A stretch of 64,000 nucleotides of DNA from Natrialba aegyptia DSM 13077 (GCF_000337535.1 NZ_AOIP01000031.1:1-64000); one strand, 5' to 3'; positions 17,358-27,549 are shown, numbered from the stretch's first letter. Program-made: numbers and translations. Notes: generated by a model from the letters alone, not told the origin.

Positions 17358-18704
17358 GTGCTCGATCGCAGGGAAGCTGAACTCGAGACGGCGAGACGGA
17401 TCGTCAGCCTCGCACGGACCCAACAATTGACGCTGCTGTCGGCCGGCGTCGCCTTTTACGCGTTCATCTCGCTCGTCCCGCTGATGTTGCTCGCGCTCGG
17501 CGTCGCCGCAACGCTGGGTGGAGAAACGCTCGCGAACCGAATAACGACCGCAGCGAACGACGTTCTCACGCCGGCGGCCCAAGAGTTGCTCGCCGAAACG
17601 ATCGTCGACGAGACGGGTCGCCAGAGCGCGACCGTCGTCGGGGCGCTTGGCGTGCTCTGGGGCTCGAGTCGCGTGTTCCGCGGACTCGATCGGGCATTCT
17701 CGGCGGTGTACGGAACGGTGGCGTCGAAGTCGTTTCTGGATACGTTCTGGGACGCGACGGTCGTCCTGCTCGTGATCGCGGTCGGGCTCACGCTGGTCGG
17801 CACGCTCGAAGTGCTGGTCGAGTTCGTCCCACTACTTCGCGTCATCGGGCCGCTGTTTATCGTGCTCGGACTGTTCGTCACGTTTCTCCCGCTGTACGTC
17901 GTGTTTCCCGACGCGGGCGTCGACGTTCGCGAGGCGACGCCGGGAGCGCTTCTCGCCGCGGTCGGCTGGTACGTGCTGAGTCACGCCTTCTCGCTGTACG
18001 TCGAGTTCGCCGGCGGCTATGCACTGTACGGAGCCCTCGGGGCCGTCTTTCTCGTCCTCATCTGGCTGTACGCCGGGGCGATTATCCTCGTCTTCGGCGC
18101 GGTCTGTAATGCCGTCCTCGCCGACCGTGAAGTGGATCGGCAGCTACAAAGTCCCGGCGCTCGACAGATTCGACCAGAAGCGATGACCGACGACGCCACG
18201 GGGGCCGACGAGGGGACGCCGGCGGACCGCTCGGACCCGACCGAAACGACCGCGAGCGACGGACCGGACGGATCGACTGACGAGTTCAGTCGCGCCGGCC
18301 AGGGGCGTGCGAGCGCTCGAACGCGAGATCGCTCGGACGACCCCGAAGCGCTCCGCGAGGAGATCGAGCGCCTGCGCGACCGCGTCGATACCTTCGAGTC
18401 GAACGTCGAGCGCCGAACCGTCGAGCGCGACTCTCTCGAAGGCGAACTCAAGCGGTACGTTCGCAGTCGCGTTCGACACAGCCACGCCCACGGCTGGGGG
18501 CCGTATCTCGTCTTGCTCTACGGAACGCTCCTGGCGATTGCCGCGTTTCGATTTCTCGACGGCGGGTGGGCGATCCTCGCGATGTTCGTCGTCTGGACGT
18601 CGACGCTCGGCGTCTACATCCTCATGGTCCTGATCGGAGCGGGCGTCTCGCTGCTCGGCTTGCCGGGCCGGTTGCGAAATCGGATCGGGCAGTGGCGGTC
18701 CTAA
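17358..18704 (+). CDS. YihY/BrkB-family membrane protein with extended C-terminus
   Basis: A 448-residue membrane protein. Residues 1-265 are a YihY/virulence-factor-BrkB domain with about six helices (LLSAGVAFYAFISLVPLMLL, LGVLWGSSRVFRGLDRAF, GAVFLVLIWLYAGAIILVFGA). A hydrophilic acidic linker follows, then a predicted coiled coil (ALREEIERLRDRVDTFESNVERR) and two further membrane helices (about 380-445). The GTG start follows trm1 by about 50 bases. The coiled-coil/two-helix extension is longer than the bacterial family. Transport substrate is unknown. Confidence 0.85.
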   Translation: MLDRREAELETARRIVSLARTQQLTLLSAGVAFYAFISLVPLMLLALGVAATLGGETLANRITTAANDVLTPAAQELLAETIVDETGRQSATVVGALGVLWGSSRVFRGLDRAFSAVYGTVASKSFLDTFWDATVVLLVIAVGLTLVGTLEVLVEFVPLLRVIGPLFIVLGLFVTFLPLYVVFPDAGVDVREATPGALLAAVGWYVLSHAFSLYVEFAGGYALYGALGAVFLVLIWLYAGAIILVFGAVCNAVLADREVDRQLQSPGARQIRPEAMTDDATGADEGTPADRSDPTETTASDGPDGSTDEFSRAGQGRASARTRDRSDDPEALREEIERLRDRVDTFESNVERRTVERDSLEGELKRYVRSRVRHSHAHGWGPYLVLLYGTLLAIAAFRFLDGGWAILAMFVVWTSTLGVYILMVLIGAGVSLLGLPGRLRNRIGQWRS

Positions 18705-18856
18705 GCGGGAAACGGCGATTTACAGGGACCATCGACAGGAACCAAACAGCGAGCGACGAACAGAGTCTGTGTTCGGGTAGGACACGCAAAACGAAGACGC
18801 CAGATCCACTCCCATTCTCACTCCCACTTCTACTCCGACTCTCTCCAGGTACGTCC

Positions 18857-20212
18857 TCAGAACGTCTCGAGATACCGATCGAGTTCCCACTGGGAGACGT
18901 CGACCAGGTACTCTTCGAACTCTTGGCGCTTTGCGTCGACGAACTTGGAACTGACGTGTTCGCCGAGTGCGTCGACGATAGCCTCGTCCGCTTCCAAGGC
19001 GTCGACGGCCTCGCCGAGGTTCGACGGCAGCGTCGTGATGCCGTACTCCTCGCGCGTTTCCTCGTCGAACTCGTAGATGTTCTCCCGAACCGGATCGGGA
19101 CACTCGAGGTCCTGCTCGATCCCGTTGAGGCCCGCGTGAATCATCGTTGCGATGGCGAGGTACGGATTACACGAGGGGTCCGGCGAGCGCAGTTCGACGC
19201 GCGAGGCGGCGGGAACGCGCGCGGCCGGCTTGCGGATCAGCGACGAGCGATTGCGGTCGGACCAGGCGACGTAGACCGGCGCTTCGTAGCCCGGCACCAG
19301 CCGCTTGTAGCTGTTGACCGTCGGATTCGCGACTGCCGTGATCGCCGGCGCGTGCTCGAGGATGCCGGCGGTGAAGGCGCGAGCCTCGTCGCTCAGGTCG
19401 AACTCGTCGTCGCCGTCGTGGAACGCGTTCTCGCCGTCCTCCGTAAAGAGCGAGAGGTGAGTGTGCATCCCCGAGCCGTTGATCTTCGGGATCGGCTTGG
19501 GCATGAACGTCGCGTGGTAATCGTGCTGGGCAGCGATGGCGCGAACGACAGTGCGGAAGGTGGCGACGTTGTCCGCCGTCGTCAGCGCGTCGTCGTATTC
19601 GAAGTTAATCTCGTGTTGGCCCTCCGCGACCTCGTGGTGGCTGGCCTCGACCTCGAAGCCCATACTCTCGAGGCCGTAAATGATGTCCCGGCGCACGTCG
19701 CTCGCGAGGTCCTTCGGCGCGAGGTCGAAGTAGCCGCCGGCGTCGTTGGTCGTCGTCGTCGCGCGACCCACCTCGTCCTCCTCGAACAGGAAGAACTCCG
19801 GCTCTGGCGCGGCGTTGACCGTGTACCCCATCTCCTCGGCGCGGTCGAGAGCGCGCTTGAGCACGTAGCGCGGATCACCTTCGAACGGCTTACCCGTCGA
19901 GGTGTTCACGACGTCGCAGATCAGGCGAGCGGATGCGCCCTCGTCGCGATCGCGCCACGGCAAGATTGCGAACGTCTCCGGATCGGGCGTCAGTCGCATG
20001 TCCGATTCCTGAATCCTGACGAAGCCCTCGATCGAAGAACCGTCGAAGTAGATGCCCTCGGTAAACGCCTTCTCGGCCTGACGGGCAGGGACCGAGACGT
20101 TCTTTACCGTTCCAAGAATATCAGTAAACTGGAGACGAAGAAAGTCAATATCGTTCGCCTCGATTTCGTCGAGAACCTCCTGTTCGGCACTCGTAATGTT
20201 TCCGCTTGTCAT
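18857..20212 (-). CDS. glnA: glutamine synthetase, type I
   Basis: A 451-residue type I glutamine synthetase, which makes glutamine from glutamate, ammonia and ATP. Conserved signatures are [21 protein letters not shown], the ATP/Glu-binding [25 protein letters not shown] and the C-terminal [16 protein letters not shown]. The ATG giving [11 protein letters not shown] is chosen over a TTG seven codons earlier. It is divergent from lrp at 20339, sharing a ~125-base AT-rich promoter region, which suggests nitrogen control by that regulator. Confidence 0.97.
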   Translation of the reverse strand: MTSGNITSAEQEVLDEIEANDIDFLRLQFTDILGTVKNVSVPARQAEKAFTEGIYFDGSSIEGFVRIQESDMRLTPDPETFAILPWRDRDEGASARLICDVVNTSTGKPFEGDPRYVLKRALDRAEEMGYTVNAAPEPEFFLFEEDEVGRATTTTNDAGGYFDLAPKDLASDVRRDIIYGLESMGFEVEASHHEVAEGQHEINFEYDDALTTADNVATFRTVVRAIAAQHDYHATFMPKPIPKINGSGMHTHLSLFTEDGENAFHDGDDEFDLSDEARAFTAGILEHAPAITAVANPTVNSYKRLVPGYEAPVYVAWSDRNRSSLIRKPAARVPAASRVELRSPDPSCNPYLAIATMIHAGLNGIEQDLECPDPVRENIYEFDEETREEYGITTLPSNLGEAVDALEADEAIVDALGEHVSSKFVDAKRQEFEEYLVDVSQWELDRYLETF

Positions 20213-20338
20213 CTTTCTCGTCGTGGTAGCCAAGTAACTCGCCGACTAAAACCCTACTGCTCTAAGCAAATCTTCGATCACTCCGCCGGAATTGTATATT
20301 CGTAAATTTCTAAAGGCCAGGCTGAGTGGATAGACGTG

Positions 20339-20800
20339 ATGACGTACGAAAATCTCGATGCAAAATTAGTAAATGCCCTTCTGGGCGACGGGCGTGCGAG
20401 CCTCCGCAGCCTCGCCGAAGAACTCGACGTCTCCGTGACGACCGTCTCGAACCACCTCTCGGATCTAGAGGAGCAGGGCGTCATCGAGGGCTACACCCCT
20501 CGAATCGATTACGATGCGGTCGGCTACGACGTTACCGCCGTCATCCAGCTCCAGGTCGAAGGGAACGCGCTCCCGGACATTACAGACACGCTCCGTGACC
20601 ACCGCCAGATGATCAGCGTCTACGAAGTCACCGGCGACTACGACGTGATCGCTATCGGCAAGTTCAAAGACACGGACGGCATGAACGACCAGATCAAGGA
20701 ACTACTGACGGACCCGGACATCAAAGCCTCGAACACGAGCGTCGTCCTCAACGCCGTCTCCGAGAACGAACAGTTCGAACTCGACGTCGATCGCTCCTAA
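20339..20800 (+). CDS. lrp: Lrp/AsnC-family transcriptional regulator
   Basis: A 153-residue Lrp-type regulator. The N-terminal winged helix spans about 5-60 ([32 protein letters not shown]), followed by a RAM ligand-binding domain ([24 protein letters not shown]). It faces glnA across a shared promoter region, and haloarchaeal Lrp proteins are known to act on glutamine synthetase genes, so control of glnA and itself is the obvious hypothesis. ATG chosen over the overlapping upstream GTG. Confidence 0.92.
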   Translation: MTYENLDAKLVNALLGDGRASLRSLAEELDVSVTTVSNHLSDLEEQGVIEGYTPRIDYDAVGYDVTAVIQLQVEGNALPDITDTLRDHRQMISVYEVTGDYDVIAIGKFKDTDGMNDQIKELLTDPDIKASNTSVVLNAVSENEQFELDVDRS

Positions 20801-20886
20801 CGGACCGTTCGGGCCGCTCACCCGGACGAGTGGCTCGGTCACCGGTCATCACCGGCGCAACCGGCGGCGGACTCGACAGCGTTGTC

Positions 20887-20971
20887 TCATACGGTCTGCT
20901 GTAACGATTTACCGGCGCAACCGCAGGACGGGCGCGGTTGCGCTGGAAATGACTGACAGCAGTCCGTATCA
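20887..20971. repeat. palindromic intergenic element, copy B
   Basis: Second copy of the element at 12215-12299. On the plus strand it begins TCATACGGTCTGCTGTAACG and ends GACAGCAGTCCGTATCA, so its arms are the reverse complement of copy A. The inner stem-loop CGCAACCGC-AGGACGGG-CGCGGTTGCG reads in the same direction as in copy A. It lies between lrp and the exchanger gene. A partial stem-like stretch, CACCGGCGCAACCGG, occurs at 20850-20864. Confidence 0.85.
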
Positions 20972-21017
20972 GTCCGCTCCAACTGTGATCGTTCTCGTGC
21001 GTATTCGCGGTCATAAT

Positions 21018-22190
21018 TCATAACGTGTAATTTAGGGCCCAGTAGCCGCCGTAAATGACGAGTAACACTGCACCGCCGAGACGGGTTACGCGGCCACGCG
21101 CCAGCATGCTCGTTACGATGAACAAACAGACCAGAAAGACCGGCCAGTGAACTGTCATCACAGCGCCCGTCGTCTCGACCGAGTGAAGAGCGGCAATGAG
21201 GCCCGCGTTTGCGGTCACATAGAAGACCGTGCTCCCGACGATGTTCCCGACCGCGAGTTCAGGACGGCCTCGCCGAACGGGTTCGACGGTGAGTGCGAGT
21301 TCTTCGATCGAGGCGACGAAACTCAGGACCGTCGCGCCGAAGGCGAGTTCGGAGATGCCGAACGCGACGAAGATGGCCTCGGCGCTGAGGACGGTGAGCA
21401 GCGAACCCGCGGTCAGACCGACGGTCGCGACGACGGCGACGCCGAGGGCGAACGCGCCACTGCGCTCGTCGAGGGTCGGAGTGAGGATGAACTCGTCGAG
21501 GTCGAAGTCTCGCCCGTCGTGTGCCTCGCCCGCTTCCGACTGCTCGTCGGCGGTCACCGGCGGTCGGTCATCGGTAGTGTCCTGGGGTACGGGAGAGTGA
21601 CCGTCCGCTTCGTCGCCGGAGCCGTCGTACTCGACGGGCGTCTCGCCGTCGGTCGATTCCGTCGGTGGGGTTCGGTCGTTCGGTTCGTCCGTGTAAGTGA
21701 TAACGCCCTCGAGTTCGTCCGCGAGCAGGTACGTCGTCTCGGATCGGCGCTCGTACCAGTAGATGCCGACCAGCAACGGGACGAACAGCAACGTTAGCGC
21801 GACGCCGTCGATTCGATCGATCGTTCCGCCGAGCGAGAACACGAACGCCGGGAGCGGGGCGAGAACGAGGAGCGCGATATAGACGGTCGGAACGTCCATG
21901 CGGAACGGGACGAGCAGCCCGGCGATACCGACGGCGACGGCGAGGACGAACAGCGCCTCACCGAAGACGGTTCCGAGTGCGAGATCGGGCAGGGAGACCG
22001 CGGCTGCCGTAACGCCGAGAACGCCATTTTCGAGGTCGACACCGGCGAGAACGACCGCGAGGAAGAACCCGGAGACGCCGAGCGAGACCGCGCTTCGGGC
22101 GACGGCGTCGATGAACACCTCGACGGAGTAGACGACAGTCACTACGCCGAGAAAGAATAGACCGAGGAAGGCTGCTTCCTGGGCGACCAT
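21018..22190 (-). CDS. CaCA-superfamily cation exchanger (Na+/Ca2+-like)
   Basis: A 390-residue membrane protein with two homologous hydrophobic halves joined by a long acidic cytoplasmic loop (about 165-235, rich in Asp/Glu/Thr). The second alpha-repeat reads VASIEELALTVEPVRRG, then LAVGNIVGSTVFYVTANAG. The first reads SLPDLALGTVFGEALF. Canonical exchangers carry a GN-x2-GSN motif, and here the second Asn is replaced by Thr. A Na+/Ca2+ or cation/H+ exchanger is inferred. It is tandem with a paralog upstream on the same strand. Confidence 0.85.
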   Translation of the reverse strand: MVAQEAAFLGLFFLGVVTVVYSVEVFIDAVARSAVSLGVSGFFLAVVLAGVDLENGVLGVTAAAVSLPDLALGTVFGEALFVLAVAVGIAGLLVPFRMDVPTVYIALLVLAPLPAFVFSLGGTIDRIDGVALTLLFVPLLVGIYWYERRSETTYLLADELEGVITYTDEPNDRTPPTESTDGETPVEYDGSGDEADGHSPVPQDTTDDRPPVTADEQSEAGEAHDGRDFDLDEFILTPTLDERSGAFALGVAVVATVGLTAGSLLTVLSAEAIFVAFGISELAFGATVLSFVASIEELALTVEPVRRGRPELAVGNIVGSTVFYVTANAGLIAALHSVETTGAVMTVHWPVFLVCLFIVTSMLARGRVTRLGGAVLLVIYGGYWALNYTL

Positions 22191-22321
22191 ACGCGTCTAA
22201 ACGTGGGGAGACACTTAATTCGAAACGCCCGTCCGAAAGCGGTGGTCTGTGAGCAAATCGGTTACGCGCTGCGAACCGATTCGGGACGATGCAAGACGTT
22301 TCGAGACGACGTGAAACGTCC

Positions 22322-23419
22322 TTAGCCCGGAGCCGGAATCCCGCCGAAGACGAGCAGCGCGATGAGCCAGTAGGCGACGTAGAGACCGACGAGCGTGTAT
22401 CCGTGCCACCGCCGGAGTCGTCCGGTCGAGACGAAATACGCGGCGAGTCCGGTCAGTGCAATCACCGCCGGGAGGTGAAAGACGATCACGGCGCGCGGGA
22501 TCACCACGTCGCCGACGAACATGATGACGCCGACGTTCGCCGTCACGGAGAAGATCACGCTCCCGACGATGTGACCGATCCCGATCTCCGGAATGCCCCG
22601 CCGGACCGGCTCGATCGTCAACAGGAGGTTCTCGAACGTCAACACCAGCGTCAGGACGGTCGCACCGAACACCGTCTCCTCGATCCTCCACGCCTCGACG
22701 ATCACTTCCGAACTCGTCTCGAGCAGGATCGCCCCTGCGACGATACCGACGAGCGACACGATCGCCAATCCGAGCCAGAACAGCCCCTCGTACGCCCGGT
22801 CGGCGACGTACCGATCCTCCGGAATCTCCTCCAAGACGGTCCTGATATTGACGTCCGAGATCTTGAGTTCGTCTATGGCGACGCCACCGTCCGCTTCGAT
22901 GCGCTCTGCGATCTCCGAGTCCCGAAAGACCGGCACGTCGCGCTGGAACTCTCGAGACACGATATACCCGAAACACACGATGAAGATGCCGACAAGCGCC
23001 ACTCCGTGAACGACGGTTAACGTCTCGACGAACAGAAACGGGACCAGTACGAGCGGCGACACGGCGAGCAACAGCAGATAATCCCGCGGAATCTCGGCCG
23101 GGAACGGTCGATAGATCGCCGCACCGGCGAGCGTAATCCCCGTAATCGCCAGCGCAGTCCCGAGCGCCGTCCCGAGCGCCACCTGCTCGAGTTCTCCCGC
23201 CCCGAACACCAGTGCGATCGCGGTGTCGTCGAACTCGATGCCCGTAAAGACGATCGCCAGTGCGAAGATCGAGACGCCCAGACCGAGCGCAGCGCGCGTG
23301 AGATAGCTGATGAGCTTTTCGACGCTATACGTCAGTACGATGGCCCCCAGAAGTAGTACCACGTACGCCATCCACTCCCCCTGTGACTCGATAAGCTCTT
23401 CGAGCGCGGCCTCGATCAT
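22322..23419 (-). CDS. CaCA-superfamily cation exchanger, paralog
   Basis: A 365-residue protein homologous to the neighbouring exchanger. The halves are joined by a shorter acidic loop (about 155-200). The second alpha-repeat is LTFENLLLTIEPVRRG with IGIGHIVGSVIFSVTANVG, so both Asn positions of the usual GN-x2-GSN motif are changed (His and Val). The first half has VALGTALGTALAITG. The gene is about 130 bases upstream of its paralog in the same direction. The substituted motif may mean altered ion selectivity. Confidence 0.85.
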   Translation of the reverse strand: MIEAALEELIESQGEWMAYVVLLLGAIVLTYSVEKLISYLTRAALGLGVSIFALAIVFTGIEFDDTAIALVFGAGELEQVALGTALGTALAITGITLAGAAIYRPFPAEIPRDYLLLLAVSPLVLVPFLFVETLTVVHGVALVGIFIVCFGYIVSREFQRDVPVFRDSEIAERIEADGGVAIDELKISDVNIRTVLEEIPEDRYVADRAYEGLFWLGLAIVSLVGIVAGAILLETSSEVIVEAWRIEETVFGATVLTLVLTFENLLLTIEPVRRGIPEIGIGHIVGSVIFSVTANVGVIMFVGDVVIPRAVIVFHLPAVIALTGLAAYFVSTGRLRRWHGYTLVGLYVAYWLIALLVFGGIPAPG

Positions 23420-23534
23420 ACCTATTCCACGACGAAAGAGCGCATATAGCTATCAGCCCGTATAGACGAGTTCAGTGGAATTCTATACACGGCGGTGAGA
23501 CACTGCCGAGACGAGCGGTAGCACCCGTCGATAC

Positions 23535-23834
23535 CTACGGCTGTGAACTGGAGTAATCCGTCTCGCTGATCGGATCGGCCTGCAGGACGAACGTCCGTTC
23601 TGGTGGCGGCGCGAGTTGCAACTCCACGGCCGCCGTGAGCTGATAGTACTTCCGATTCCCCCGCATATACCAATCGACCAGTTCGGCTTCCTCTAACGTC
23701 GAGAGGTGGTGTGCCGCCGTCTTGCCGTCCATCCCGATCGCGTCCGTCAATTCCGAGACGTACTTCGGTTCCCGAGAGAGTTCCCGCAGGATCTCGAGTC
23801 GAGTGCCGTTGCCCATCGCCTCGATGAGTGACAT
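23535..23834 (-). CDS. ArsR-family winged-helix regulator
   Basis: A 99-residue helix-turn-helix protein: MSLIEAMGNGTRLEILREL, YVSELTDAIGMDGKTAAHHLSTLEEAELVDWY and a wing MRGNRKYYQL. This is the compact ArsR/HTH_20 type common in haloarchaea, with no metal-binding cysteines visible. The start MSLIEAMG is preferred over an upstream in-frame start at 23981, which would overlap the divergent amphi-Trp gene. Confidence 0.8.
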   Translation of the reverse strand: MSLIEAMGNGTRLEILRELSREPKYVSELTDAIGMDGKTAAHHLSTLEEAELVDWYMRGNRKYYQLTAAVELQLAPPPERTFVLQADPISETDYSSSQP

Positions 23835-23949
23835 ACGTTCACATTCGATGCGTGCCCACAGAAGCGTTGTGCCGGTACGGAACTCGTACTTACCGGATTT
23901 CGTGTACGTCGGTCCACACTTATACCCGTCGTCGTCGTACTCCGTTCGT

Positions 23950-24252
23950 ATGAGCGACCGCGTCAACGTCCCCGACGACACCGACCGCGACTCCCGAACG
24001 ATTACGGACGGCTTTTTCGAACGGGAGATCTACCTGTCCCGACAGGAGACCGCCACGTTCCTTCGCGACCTCGCGGATCAACTCGAGGCAGAGTCGACCG
24101 TCACCGTCGCCGGCTCGGACTGGGAAATTCCCTTCGACTACCGCGAACCCATCGAAGTCGAAATCGAGTTCACGAAACAGCGCGAGCGCGAACTCGAAAT
24201 CGAACTCGAGTTCAGCGAGGCCGAAGACGGATCGGGGTTGTCGGTTCGGTAG
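23950..24252 (+). CDS. amphi-Trp domain protein
   Basis: A 100-residue acidic protein. The pattern EREIYLSRQETATFLRDLADQLEAES followed by VTVAGSDWEIPFDYREPIEVEIEFTKQRERELEIELEF matches the amphi-Trp domain (DUF5320-like small halophile family). Function unknown. It starts divergently from the ArsR-type regulator with about 115 bases between starts, so that regulator may control both. Confidence 0.8.
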   Translation: MSDRVNVPDDTDRDSRTITDGFFEREIYLSRQETATFLRDLADQLEAESTVTVAGSDWEIPFDYREPIEVEIEFTKQRERELEIELEFSEAEDGSGLSVR

Positions 24253-24449
24253 TTATCGTAGTCAGGTTTCGCTCTGCAGGGGTCAAAGGGGCCCAAGAGC
24301 CCGAAGCGTGTGCTTCAGTCAGGACGGAGTATGGAGTACGGACGAAAATGCGAATGTCACGTCGGGTCCGGATAATGAGTGGTCGAAACGCGGGTCGAGT
24401 TCGGTTGCGAGTGCGGGTGGGGTTTTGGCAGTGAGTATCGCGGCCTGAC

Positions 24450-26114
24450 TTACATCATGCCGCCCATGCCGCCGCCCATACCGCCCATGCCGCCGGCACC
24501 CGGTGCGCCGCCTTCGTCGTCTCCCTTGTCGGTCGAGAGGTCGCCGGCGGAGATGATGTCGTCGATTTTGAGCACGAGGTTCGCCGCTTCGGCGGCGGAC
24601 GTGACTGCCTGCTCTTTGGCGTGGGCCGGCTCGACGACGCCGGTCTCGTTGGTGTCTTCGATATCTCCCGTGAAGACGTTCAGACCGGCTTCGACGTCGC
24701 CCTCGTCGTGGGCCGCACGCAGGTCGACGAGCGTGTCGATGGAGTCCAGTCCGGCGTTCTCGGCGAGCACGCGCGGGACGAGTTCGAGCGAGTCGGCGAA
24801 GGCCTCGACGGCGAGCTGTTCGCGACCGGAGACGGAGTCGGCGTAGTCGCGCAGGCGCGAGGCGAGTTCGACTTCGATTGCGCCGCCGCCGGCCAGGACT
24901 CGGCCGTCGGAGACGGTCTGAGCGACGACGTCGAGCGCGTCGTTGACGCCGCGTTCGAGTTCGTCGACGACGTGGTCGGTCGAGCCGCGCAGCAGGAGGG
25001 TGACGCCGTGGGCGTCCTCGCCCTCGACGTAGAACAGTTCGTCTTCATCGTCGCGGGTGAGGTCTCCGTGGCCGAGGTCCGCGGCGGTCGCGCTGCCGAG
25101 GTCGGAGACGATGGCCGCGTTGACGACCTCCGAGAGGAACTCGAGGTCGCTCTTTTTCGCGCGGCGGACGGCGAGGATGCCTTCCTTGGCGAGGTAGTGC
25201 TGTGCGAGGTCGTCGATGCCCTTCTGGCAGAGGACGACGTCGGCACCGAGGTCGGCGATCTGCTCGACTTTCTCCTGGAGCTGTTTCTCCTCGCGGTCGA
25301 GGAACTGCTGGAGCTGATCGGGGTCCGTAACCGATACTTCGGTGTCGATGTCGGTCTCTTCGACCTCGATGGGCTCGTTCAGCAGCAGGATGTCGGCGTC
25401 CTGGGCCTCGGTCGGCATGTTGTCGTGGACCGGGTCCTTGTCGACGATGCCGCCCTCGAGGAGGTCGGACTCGCCGGTGCTGTGACCGGTCTGGGTCTCG
25501 ATGTTCAGGAACTCGAGGTCGACGACGTTGTTGCCCTCGTCGTCCTCGACGGTGACCTGGCGGATGGCCTCGACGATGAGTTCGGCGAGGTGTTCCTTGT
25601 TGACCTCGGTGCCCTTGCCGGTCATCGAGGTTTCGGCGACCGAGCGCAGGAGGTCCTCGTCCTCGGTGTCGACTTCGGTCGCGATGTCGTTGATCTCCTC
25701 GCGGGCCTGCTCGCTCGCCATGTGGAAGCCCTTGATGATCGCCGTCGGGTGGATGTCCTGTTCGATGAGGTCCTCGGCGTTCTTCAGGAGTTCACCGGCG
25801 ATCGAGACGGCGGTCGTGGTGCCGTCTCCGGCCTCGTCTTCCTGCGTTTCGGCGACCTCGATGATCATCTCGGCCGTCGGGTTGTCGATGTCCATCTCCT
25901 GAAGGATGGTGACGCCGTCGTTGGTGATGGTGACCGACCCCATCGAGTCGACGAGCATCTTGTCCATCCCTTTCGGGCCGAGTGTCGATTTGACGGATTC
26001 AGCGACCGCACGAGCGGCGCTGATGTTGTAATCCTGCGCGTCCTTATCCTTGACGCGCTGGGAGTCCTCGCTCATGACGATCATCGGCTGTCCCTGCTGC
26101 ATTCGCTGGCTCAT
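24450..26114 (-). CDS. thsB: thermosome subunit (group II chaperonin)
   Basis: A 554-residue archaeal chaperonin subunit that folds proteins in a double-ring ATP-driven complex. Hallmarks are [41 protein letters not shown] (ATP site), [10 protein letters not shown] and a C-terminal [14 protein letters not shown] tail inside the cavity. The [11 protein letters not shown] opening is what I associate with the beta-type haloarchaeal subunit, but assignment of alpha versus beta is tentative. The ATG at 26114 is chosen because a TATA box (TTTATG) lies 30 bases upstream; an ATG five codons earlier exists. Confidence 0.95.
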   Translation of the reverse strand: MSQRMQQGQPMIVMSEDSQRVKDKDAQDYNISAARAVAESVKSTLGPKGMDKMLVDSMGSVTITNDGVTILQEMDIDNPTAEMIIEVAETQEDEAGDGTTTAVSIAGELLKNAEDLIEQDIHPTAIIKGFHMASEQAREEINDIATEVDTEDEDLLRSVAETSMTGKGTEVNKEHLAELIVEAIRQVTVEDDEGNNVVDLEFLNIETQTGHSTGESDLLEGGIVDKDPVHDNMPTEAQDADILLLNEPIEVEETDIDTEVSVTDPDQLQQFLDREEKQLQEKVEQIADLGADVVLCQKGIDDLAQHYLAKEGILAVRRAKKSDLEFLSEVVNAAIVSDLGSATAADLGHGDLTRDDEDELFYVEGEDAHGVTLLLRGSTDHVVDELERGVNDALDVVAQTVSDGRVLAGGGAIEVELASRLRDYADSVSGREQLAVEAFADSLELVPRVLAENAGLDSIDTLVDLRAAHDEGDVEAGLNVFTGDIEDTNETGVVEPAHAKEQAVTSAAEAANLVLKIDDIISAGDLSTDKGDDEGGAPGAGGMGGMGGGMGGMM

Positions 26115-26141
26115 AGTCAGACGAACCATTGATTGTGCTTC

Positions 26142-26150
26142 TACATAAAT
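26142..26150 (-). promoter_or_regulatory. TATA box of the thermosome gene
   Basis: Minus-strand GGATTTATG lies about 30 bases before the ATG at 26114, as expected for a short-leader promoter. A second AT-rich box, read CTTAAATATGG on the minus strand at about 26286-26300, could give a longer transcript. Confidence 0.5.
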
Positions 26151-26309
26151 CCATCGCTATCGACGCATTTCAACTGTCGAACGAGACCCGCTCGCAGCCG
26201 AGAAAACCACAGTAGTGCGCGCCGGTGATCGATCCACAGCGATGAACTCGTTCACGCACGAGGATGGGTCACGGAACGAAAAACCCCACCATATTTAAGT
26301 ATAACCGGG

Positions 26310-27143
26310 TCACGCTCGCGTCGATTCGACGAGCGACGGTGACTCGACACTCGGGTCGTTAACCGCGGTTGAGACCGGATAGGCGTGCATTTCTTCGGCT
26401 GGATAGGGCTGGAGAACGTCCGACGGGTCGTCGTCCGAAAGCCACCGCCGTTCGTCGGCCGGATCGAGAATCGCGGCCATCCGGTGGTGCAGGTCCGCCA
26501 CGAGTTCGTTCGGCTCGGTCGTGACGATGGTGAACGTCTCGAGCGGACCGCGTTCGGGCGCGTCAGCCGTGCCGCCGCCGAACGCGTCGAGGCCGGCCTG
26601 GGTCGTCTCGGCCCCCTGCTCCGGTTCGCGGCGGACCCACAAGCCGGCCAGAGCGAACGGCCGGTCGTCCTCGAAGGCGACCCGATAGGGCTGTTTGCCG
26701 TCGTCGGTCTCGGTCCATTCGTAGAACCCGTCTGCTGGCACGAGACAGCGACCTGCAGCCGGCGTTTCGGGTTCGGGTTCGGAACCGGCGTCGGACCCGA
26801 CTCCGGATTCCGCCGTTTCGCCACCAGGAGTCCGCTGTCGGTACGCATCCCGGAAACTCGGCTTCTCGGCCACCGTCTCCGCACGCGCGTTGATGATCCC
26901 GCCGGCATCGTCGTCAGCCCACGAGGGAACCAATCCCCACTCGAAGCGCTGGATCGTCTCCGGCGCGTCGCTCGTGATGACCGGCAGCTGTTGGCTCGGA
27001 GCCATGTTGTACCGCGGGGTGAACGACTCGGCTTTCGAACCCGAATTCGAGTCGGCCGTCGCGTCGGCCCCGGGCGCGAACCGTGCCCCGAATCGATCCT
27101 CGAGTTCATCTCGCTCGAGGGTGAGTGTATAGCGACCGCACAT
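26310..27143 (-). CDS. SRAP/HMCES family (SOS response-associated peptidase)
   Basis: A 277-residue protein that in characterised relatives (YedK, HMCES) crosslinks to abasic sites in single-stranded DNA through Cys2. The mature start MCGRYTL supplies that Cys. Also present are PRYNMAPSQ, NARAET (active-site Asn), CLVPADGFYEW (Glu) and HHRMAAIL (His). A Gly/Glu/Pro insertion (about 115-135) is typical haloarchaeal acidic expansion. The ATG is set by the requirement for Cys at position 2. Confidence 0.94.
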   Translation of the reverse strand: MCGRYTLTLERDELEDRFGARFAPGADATADSNSGSKAESFTPRYNMAPSQQLPVITSDAPETIQRFEWGLVPSWADDDAGGIINARAETVAEKPSFRDAYRQRTPGGETAESGVGSDAGSEPEPETPAAGRCLVPADGFYEWTETDDGKQPYRVAFEDDRPFALAGLWVRREPEQGAETTQAGLDAFGGGTADAPERGPLETFTIVTTEPNELVADLHHRMAAILDPADERRWLSDDDPSDVLQPYPAEEMHAYPVSTAVNDPSVESPSLVESTRA

Positions 27144-27322
27144 ACTGTCCCCATCGCGTGGCACGGCTAAAGCGTTGTCCGCTCGCGAGTGCGATACTGT
27201 TGCGTGCGGGACAATCGCGAGCGAAAGACGGTCTTCGTTCCGCGTATGTCATCCTTACCGTCACGAGCGCCGGTCGTAGGGCCATCGTTACGATAGGGAT
27301 CCTCGGCGGAGTTCGCGACAGG

Positions 27323-27454
27323 ATGACCGCAACCGAGACCGAGGGCGGCCGCTACGAAACCGTGGTCAGGCAAGACGGACTATTCGAGATCAGAGACCGC
27401 GACGAAGCCAACTGCTGGATCGCAACGGACGCGCCCGCTGAACTCGAGCGGTGA
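27323..27454 (+). CDS. DUF7331-like small protein
   Basis: A 43-residue protein, MTATETEGGRYETVVRQD... ending ATDAPAELER. The block LFEIRDRDEANCWIATD looks like the short haloarchaeal family I recall as DUF7331. Function unknown. It is divergent from the SRAP gene and ends about 95 bases before the tRNA. Confidence 0.6.
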   Translation: MTATETEGGRYETVVRQDGLFEIRDRDEANCWIATDAPAELER

Positions 27455-27549
27455 GGCTTTACACTGCCGCTGCGCCACAGGCATGAGACGGGAGCTGACG
27501 GGTGGCTCCGCTCGGAGTCAAACACCCTCGCAGAGAACGCAATGGAAAG

